Shown here: positions 15,422 to 20,395 of the stretch, in pieces
Position numbering within the stretch: the first letter of the stretch is position 1
Layout of the letters: each line of letters starts with the position of its first letter
Assembly: GCA_964485235.1 (NCBI GenBank)
Contig: CAZAIO010000044.1
Span: forward strand, 1-20,395
DNA length: 20,395 nt
Origin: CAZAIO01 sp964485235
Lineage (GTDB): Bacteria > Chloroflexota > Dehalococcoidia > GIF9 > UBA5629
Direction of reading: 5' to 3'
Notes under the pieces: generated by a model
What the model was told of the DNA's origin: nothing
Database searches by the model: none
What the model saw: the letters and a program-made list of their open reading frames with translations, nothing else
Translations under genes and position numbers: made by a program

Positions 15422-15642
15422 GTAAAATACAGCTTGTTTTTCCCCCCGTTATGCTGATTAAGTAGTGCGACTGATTTCACCGGATAAAGCCTGTTGCATG
15501 GACATATCGTTTCCAGATCGCCCCACCGGTTATCCCTGCTCGATTTCATCTGTACAAGATTTAATCTATAATAATCGCAGTTTAGCTGTATACACGAAAC
15601 AAAGTTTATGATTGTATAAAATATAATGCAAGGAGCAATTTA

Positions 15643-16266
15643 TTGGACTCCAGCACTATTGTCACGATAGTTCTTATGGCCGGGGGCATTATCGGCTTTA
15701 TTCTCTCGCTATTCGGACTTAAAAGGTCCGGCCGGAAAAAACTGGAAGGGCTTAGAGATCATTTGAATATGATAGGGGTAAAAGCATGGACGGATGATTT
15801 CTCTTATCAGGGTGAGGAAAAAGGTAAAAAACGGTATAGTACGAAGAAACATCTCGGGACGATAATTCTGGACGGAAAAGAAATAAACTCCATCATCGTA
15901 ACAGGTGTAGCTTCTCAATACGGCGTTAATTATTTTCTGGATTTCACAGTGCCGCATACTTCAAAATCAGATAACGGGAAAAGCAAGGTTAAACTGGCCA
16001 TGAAAAAGATAAAAGACCGGTTTAGCAACATGAAAACCGCCGATATTTCATGGAAAGGCGATATGGTGCTGGTGCAAAAGCTCGATGCTGATTCCCGTTT
16101 AAAGGATAAAATTTTACGTACCGACCTTAAGCCGGTCCGCTACTCAATTGAGCTGGTACCTGATCAGAAGGAAAGTTATTATCGTATCAGGACGCCATAT
16201 TTCCTGCCTGCTACGGATATTTTCGAGGTGCTTAATCTCATAGCAAAGCATATGAAAACATGGTAA
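15643..16266 (+). CDS. Membrane-anchored protein of unknown function
   Basis: I do not recognise this 207-residue protein. The start is TTG, chosen because AAGGAG (15630-15635) lies seven bases before it. One hydrophobic helix spans about residues 6-25 and ends in a basic KRSGRKK stretch. That arrangement suits an N-out anchor with a soluble cytoplasmic domain of about 175 residues, rich in lysine and beta-strand patterns. The soluble part has no cysteines and no catalytic motif that I can identify. A TATAAT box at 15567-15572 could drive it, but the -35 is poor. It converges with ftsH, the two stop codons being about 20 bp apart. An AT-only hairpin between them is too weak to call a terminator. 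Confidence 0.7.
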   Translation: MDSSTIVTIVLMAGGIIGFILSLFGLKRSGRKKLEGLRDHLNMIGVKAWTDDFSYQGEEKGKKRYSTKKHLGTIILDGKEINSIIVTGVASQYGVNYFLDFTVPHTSKSDNGKSKVKLAMKKIKDRFSNMKTADISWKGDMVLVQKLDADSRLKDKILRTDLKPVRYSIELVPDQKESYYRIRTPYFLPATDIFEVLNLIAKHMKTW

Positions 16267-16287
16267 CTTGTTTTTATAATAACGATA

Positions 16288-18186
16288 TTATTTATCAATA
16301 CCGGCAGAGGCTTGGTTTTCTTTATTGCTTGGCGTTTCAGTGAATGCTTTTTCAAGTTCGGGACCGGCGAGCGTTTCTTCAATCATAAGCTTTTCCGCCA
16401 TATGTGTAAGCCTTTGACGATGTTTGACAAGAACAGCCCGTGCGGTTTTCTGAGCATTATCTATAAACTGTTTTACTTCGTCATCAATTTGTTTTGCTGT
16501 TTCTTCGCTATAGTCTTTTTGCTCGAAGCCCGCGAAGGCCTGCGAGGACGTTTCGTCTATTACAGTAAAAGTCCTCAGTGGTAGTTTATCACTCATGCCG
16601 AACTCGGTAACCATTCTATAAGCCAGCGACGTGGCATGTTTGATATCGTTATGCGGTCCGGTGGATATTTCTTTAAACGTAAGTGCCTCGGCAATATGGC
16701 CTGCCAATAACGTGGCGAGCGTTGCTTCGCATTGAGACCTGGTGATGAGATATCGGTCTTCGATCGGGAGGAGCCGGGTGTATCCCCCCAGTGCGCCGCG
16801 TGATGCAATAGAGATTTTATGAACAGGGTCCGCATGCGGTAGGAACCGTGCGACCAGTGCATGCCCCGCTTCATGATATGCGGTGATCTTTTTATCTATG
16901 GCACTGACCTGGCGGTTTTTCTTTTGAGGACCCGAAAGTACGCGATCGAGCGATTCTTCCATTTCTTTTATTCCAATGGACGTTTTTTCCCGTCTGGCGG
17001 CGAGAATAGCAGCTTCATTTACGAGATTGGCAATATCGGCGCCGCTGAAACCATGAGTCTCTTTTGCCAGCACATCCAGGTCAACGGAACTATCGATAGG
17101 CTTGCCTTTACAATGGACCTGCAATATTTCCTTACGGCCGTTTCTGTCGGGAAGGTCGACTGTAATTCTCCGGTCGAAGCGGCCAGGACGCAGCAACGCC
17201 GGATCGAGGATGTCCGGCCTGTTGGTCGCAGCGAGTACGATAACACAGGTATTGGGATCGAACCCGTCCATCTCGGTTAGAATCTGGTTCAGCGTTTGCT
17301 CCTCCTCCCGGCTGTTTGGATGTCCCTTTCCTCTCAGATGTCCGATAGCATCAATTTCATCGATAAACACAATGCACGGGCAGGTCTTTTGAGCTTTCGC
17401 AAAAAGATCGCGGACCCGTGATGCTCCTACACCGACGAACATCTCCACGAATTCGCTTCCGCTGATAGAATAAAACGGTACTCCGGCTTCGCCTGCAAGC
17501 GCCCGCGCAAGCAAGGTTTTTCCTGTCCCCGGCGGTCCTATAAGCAAGACTCCCTTTGGGATGTGCGCTCCGATTTCGCGGAACTTGACTGTATTCTGGA
17601 GGAAATCAACTACTTCCCATAACTCTTCCTTTGCTTCATCGATTCCTGCAACGTCGGCAAAGGTGACTTCCGGTTTATCGGAAGAGAAGAGCTTTGCTCC
17701 GCTTCTGCTGAAGCTTGTATCTATGTTCCCACTGCCTGTCGCGGGTCGGCGTACCCAGAAGTAATAAACGCCGACTCCAGTGAGAAAAACGATAAGATAT
17801 ATGAGGGGAATGATCCAGACAAATGCAGGCGTTGACTTTATGGAGTACTCATCGGGAAATGTGAAGCCTATCTCCTGCAGATCGGCGACCGTAAGGTCGC
17901 CTATATTTGTTACCAGTTCTGTTTTATCTCCGGGTAATACCGGGTTACCGTGTATGTCCTTGATGTCGATATCTCCGGCAGAAGCAATGGTGATTGTCAT
18001 ACGTTCTCTCCGGGGCTGGATAACAACATTACGGACAATTCCTGTTTTGGAAATATTGATTGCCTCGCTTATACTGATTTCATTTCCGCCTGATATATTG
18101 GAAGCAGCACAGCCGGAACACCCGAGGAAGCATGCTGCAAAAACAACGGTCTGGATTAAGCTAAAAATAAACCGGGAAAGTCTCAT
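16288..18186 (-). CDS. ftsH: FtsH-type ATP-dependent zinc metalloprotease
   Basis: This membrane-bound AAA+ protease unfolds and degrades membrane and cytoplasmic proteins as a hexamer. At 632 residues it has the full layout: an N-terminal hydrophobic segment (6-22), an extracytoplasmic domain (about 27-120), a second membrane helix (121-144), the AAA+ module with Walker A GPPGTGKT (217-224), a pore-loop aromatic (F250 in MFVGVG), Walker B VFIDE (273-277) and arginine fingers R333/R336, then the peptidase with HEAGH (438-442) and the third zinc ligand D514. The linker after Walker B reads IGHLRGKG where most FtsH proteins have IGRQRG. Odd is the first segment: it ends in FLGCSGC, close to a lipoprotein box, instead of a plain helix. 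It probably represents a diverged second FtsH copy. An extended -10 promoter lies 50 bases upstream. Confidence 0.93.
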   Translation of the reverse strand: MRLSRFIFSLIQTVVFAACFLGCSGCAASNISGGNEISISEAINISKTGIVRNVVIQPRRERMTITIASAGDIDIKDIHGNPVLPGDKTELVTNIGDLTVADLQEIGFTFPDEYSIKSTPAFVWIIPLIYLIVFLTGVGVYYFWVRRPATGSGNIDTSFSRSGAKLFSSDKPEVTFADVAGIDEAKEELWEVVDFLQNTVKFREIGAHIPKGVLLIGPPGTGKTLLARALAGEAGVPFYSISGSEFVEMFVGVGASRVRDLFAKAQKTCPCIVFIDEIDAIGHLRGKGHPNSREEEQTLNQILTEMDGFDPNTCVIVLAATNRPDILDPALLRPGRFDRRITVDLPDRNGRKEILQVHCKGKPIDSSVDLDVLAKETHGFSGADIANLVNEAAILAARREKTSIGIKEMEESLDRVLSGPQKKNRQVSAIDKKITAYHEAGHALVARFLPHADPVHKISIASRGALGGYTRLLPIEDRYLITRSQCEATLATLLAGHIAEALTFKEISTGPHNDIKHATSLAYRMVTEFGMSDKLPLRTFTVIDETSSQAFAGFEQKDYSEETAKQIDDEVKQFIDNAQKTARAVLVKHRQRLTHMAEKLMIEETLAGPELEKAFTETPSNKENQASAGIDK

Positions 18187-18235
18187 ACTTAATTACCTTA
18201 ATGGTGAGGGACATGTTCCGGTCCTCTCCCGTACC

Positions 18236-18244
18236 ATTATAGCA
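18236..18244 (-). promoter_or_regulatory. Extended -10 promoter of ftsH
   Basis: On the minus strand TGCTATAAT (18244-18236) is a perfect extended -10 element; no good -35 is present, as is common for this promoter type. The leader would be about 40-45 bases. The rest of the gap 18187-18442 shows no gene and no clear terminator for the upstream kinase gene. Confidence 0.45.
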
Positions 18245-18442
18245 TTAAAAGTCCGGCTGATATTTGTTTCTTTTCTTTATCGATGAATGTGAAGTTAATA
18301 TAGATATAATAACCGGTATCAGGGTATTTTTATCGGGATGGTCCGGTCTGTAAATATTGACCTTCGGGTTATTTCATTGTGGAAAGACAGATAAATGCGC
18401 TGTATCTCTTATTTATTTATGATATAGAAGATATAAAATAGA

Positions 18443-20395
18443 TTATAGATCGTTTTTTTTCTGTCCGGGTTCCCTGTAAATCGGTAGCTCTATTATGAAT
18501 GTTGCACCTTTTCCGGCTTCGCTCTCAGCCCATATACGCCCCTTGTGTTCGGTGATAATGCCGTGGCATATGCTCAGTCCGAGACCGGTCCCTCTCCCCA
18601 CGTCTTTGGTAGTAAAGAAAGGATCGAATATTTTACCAAGAATATTAGAGGGTATACCGGGGCCTTCGTCTGTGAAAGTTGCGCGCAGGTAGTCTTCTGT
18701 CCAGCTTATGCTAATCGTCAGCGTGCCTTTACCTTTGGTTTCTATCATAAAATATTCTGCATTGGTTATAAGATTGATGAAGACCTGCATCAGTTGGAAC
18801 GAATTTGCCATGATCAGAGTGGCCTCAGGCGGGAAAACGGTGACCACATCGATGTTATGTACTTTCTGCTCATAAGCCCTCAGTTCCAGTACCGTATTAA
18901 TGACCTCTTCAATATTCACCGGCTTCTTTTCCTGAGGGTGTTTTCTGGCAAATGTAAGCAGGTTTTTAACGATATGGGCAATGCGGCGCGCTTCCTTGTT
19001 GATCAATTGCAAGTCTTCTTTCGCATCTGCCTCCATATTTCGAGCCAGGAGCAGGTCGGAAAACCCGATTATGCCGGTGAGCGGATTGTTTATCTCATGT
19101 GCCACACCGGATACCAGTTCCCCGATGGATGCCAGCCGGTCGGTGACGAAAAGCTGCTCTTCCATCTCCTTACGCTCGGTGACATCCTGGCAACTGGCAA
19201 TGATCGCCTTCTGTCCGTGATATTCGATAGGCGCCACATTTTCCAGTTCCCATTTGATAGACCCGTCCTTATGAATCAGCCTGAATTCATATGACGGAAT
19301 ACGTTTTCCTTTCAGCATTTTAATCGCATTTTCTCTTACATTATCTCTATCTTCAGGCAGGACCAGAATCATGGAGTCCATTCCCTGCAATTCATTTTCG
19401 GAATAGCCGGTGTTTTTTTGAAACTGGGCGTTGGTATAGACGAATTTGCCGTCCCGGAGTATATAGATGCCTACAGGGGAGTTAGCCGCCAGTCTCCGGA
19501 ATAAATCTTCTGCCTCTTTACGCTCTGTGATATCATGGCAAATCACCTGGAACTGTGTTGTGCCGTTCCATACTATCTCATTGCGTACTATGGACAGATG
19601 CCTGGTTTTTCCGTCCTTGCGAATAATGCTGACCTCATAATTTGCCGGTTCGGTTTTCCCCTGCTTTTGAAGGGCTTTCCGCTTGCAATATTCGACGTAG
19701 CTATCGGGTGTATAGCGGTCTTTTGCGGGGATATTCCTGAGTTCATCGATACTATTGAATCCATGAATATCAAGCATCGATTTGTTGGCATAGACGAGAT
19801 CGCCATTTTGAGAGATGATACAAATTCCTAGCGGAGAGTTGTCCAGGGAATTGCGAAAATTTTCCTCAGCTATACGAAGTTGCTTATCGGCTTTCATTTG
19901 CTCCGTGATATCCTGGGCTGTACCGAATAACCTGATTACCTTGCCTTCACTGTCCATTATGGGTTCTATCATGCATCTGAAGAAAACAGTTTTTTCATCC
20001 GGCAGCCTTACCGTAAGGTCATGTTCAATGCCCTTTCCGGTTTCGATGATGCTATGTTTATATTCCTGGAATTCTTTATTCTGTTCCGGCGAATAATAAA
20101 GTGCCATTTCCTCTTCGGAAAGCGGCCCGAGATTCCTGTCGCGTTCATGCAGCCGGTATAATTCATCCGACCATTCTCGTTTCCCTGTACCAAGGTCCAG
20201 TTCCCAGCTTCCCAGTTTGCCGATATATTGCGCCTGTCTCAACCGTCTTTCGCTTTCCCGCAGTTCCTCTTCCATCTTCTTGCGTTCGGTGATATCACGG
20301 GTGATCACAAGTGCAGATGGTTTGCCATCGTAATTGATCATGCCGATGCTCAATTCGGCGTATACCTTGCTTCCGTTCCTGTGTATGAGCGTTGC
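18443..20395 (-). CDS. Multi-PAS sensor histidine kinase (partial, 5' end outside window)
   Basis: The reading frame stays open to the right edge, so the true start lies beyond the window; 650 codons are visible. They begin in the middle of a PAS domain ending in ITRDITERK. Three further PAS/PAC domains follow (roughly visible residues 55-170, 175-295 and 298-410), each closing with a DITE or DVTERK motif. The kinase part has the phospho-acceptor H433 in GVAHEINNP, a NtrB/HisKA type, and a complete ATP-binding domain: NLITNAEYF (N box), DEGPGIP (G1) and GTGLGLSI (G2). No membrane helix is seen in the visible part, so it may be a cytoplasmic sensor of redox, ligand or light. No response regulator is encoded downstream in this window. 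The stop codon is 256 bp before ftsH. Confidence 0.92.
   Translation of the reverse strand, partial: ATLIHRNGSKVYAELSIGMINYDGKPSALVITRDITERKKMEEELRESERRLRQAQYIGKLGSWELDLGTGKREWSDELYRLHERDRNLGPLSEEEMALYYSPEQNKEFQEYKHSIIETGKGIEHDLTVRLPDEKTVFFRCMIEPIMDSEGKVIRLFGTAQDITEQMKADKQLRIAEENFRNSLDNSPLGICIISQNGDLVYANKSMLDIHGFNSIDELRNIPAKDRYTPDSYVEYCKRKALQKQGKTEPANYEVSIIRKDGKTRHLSIVRNEIVWNGTTQFQVICHDITERKEAEDLFRRLAANSPVGIYILRDGKFVYTNAQFQKNTGYSENELQGMDSMILVLPEDRDNVRENAIKMLKGKRIPSYEFRLIHKDGSIKWELENVAPIEYHGQKAIIASCQDVTERKEMEEQLFVTDRLASIGELVSGVAHEINNPLTGIIGFSDLLLARNMEADAKEDLQLINKEARRIAHIVKNLLTFARKHPQEKKPVNIEEVINTVLELRAYEQKVHNIDVVTVFPPEATLIMANSFQLMQVFINLITNAEYFMIETKGKGTLTISISWTEDYLRATFTDEGPGIPSNILGKIFDPFFTTKDVGRGTGLGLSICHGIITEHKGRIWAESEAGKGATFIIELPIYREPGQKKNDL

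Noticed and set aside
15337..15549. Minus-strand 70-codon ORF across the end of the secreted-repeat gene
   Set aside because: It runs through the strong terminator hairpin, has no ribosome site and overlaps the coding end of a real gene.
16276..16291. ATAATA/TATTAT hairpin between the convergent 207-residue gene and ftsH
   Set aside because: The stem is AT only and is likely too weak to act as a terminator.
20351..20353. TTG as the start of the histidine kinase
   Set aside because: The frame is open to the window edge and begins inside a PAS domain, so the TTG is an internal leucine codon.
1..20395. Mobile elements, CRISPR arrays, tRNA or rRNA genes
   Set aside because: No transposase or integrase, no regularly spaced direct repeats, and no recognisable stable-RNA signature was found by eye; a tRNA scan was not possible.

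Overview
This is a bacterial chromosomal window made almost entirely of housekeeping-type and conserved-hypothetical genes. I see no insertion sequence, CRISPR array, rRNA or tRNA, and no phage genes. Promoters resemble bacterial sigma-70 sites, Shine-Dalgarno sites are clear, and start codons are a mix of ATG, GTG and TTG. GC looks mid-40s by eye. The ferredoxin-thioredoxin-reductase-type Fe-S protein fused to rubredoxin, the SPASM-like radical SAM protein, the DegV protein and the MJ1255-type glycosyltransferase together suggest an anaerobe. A Dehalococcoidia-like member of the Chloroflexota is my best guess, but no marker gene proves it.

Layout. 1-248 is AT-rich non-coding DNA. pdxA-like (-) and a histone-deacetylase-superfamily hydrolase (+) diverge from about 1281-1458. 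A minus-strand block follows, in transcription order: HpcH/HpaI aldolase, histidine phosphatase, zinc alcohol dehydrogenase, then the NAD(P)HX repair enzyme nnr. The last two are 12 bp apart and probably translationally coupled. Divergent from this block is an MJ1255-family glycosyltransferase (+). Next is a redox region: a glutaredoxin and an FTR-rubredoxin fusion overlap by one base on the minus strand. Diverging from them on the plus strand is a metallo-beta-lactamase (MBL) hydrolase - radical SAM protein - second MBL hydrolase series. A 12-helix MFS transporter (-), an unknown 113-residue protein (-) with a palindrome over its promoter, and a DegV lipid-binding protein (-) follow. Then come a secreted protein with three internal repeats (+) closed by a strong intrinsic terminator, an unknown membrane-anchored protein with a TTG start (+), an FtsH-type protease (-), and a multi-PAS histidine kinase (-) that runs off the right edge.

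How the genes may work together. The grx/FTR-rubredoxin pair looks like a ferredoxin- or rubredoxin-linked disulfide-reduction module. The divergent MBL/radical-SAM genes could be its neighbours in function, but only gene order supports that. The adh-nnr pair joins a nicotinamide-dependent dehydrogenase to the enzyme that repairs damaged NAD(P)H. The most unusual items are the MBL-rSAM-MBL cassette, the FTR-rubredoxin-glutaredoxin unit, the triple-repeat secreted protein, and the palindrome-controlled small gene. No complete new system can be proven from the sequence alone.
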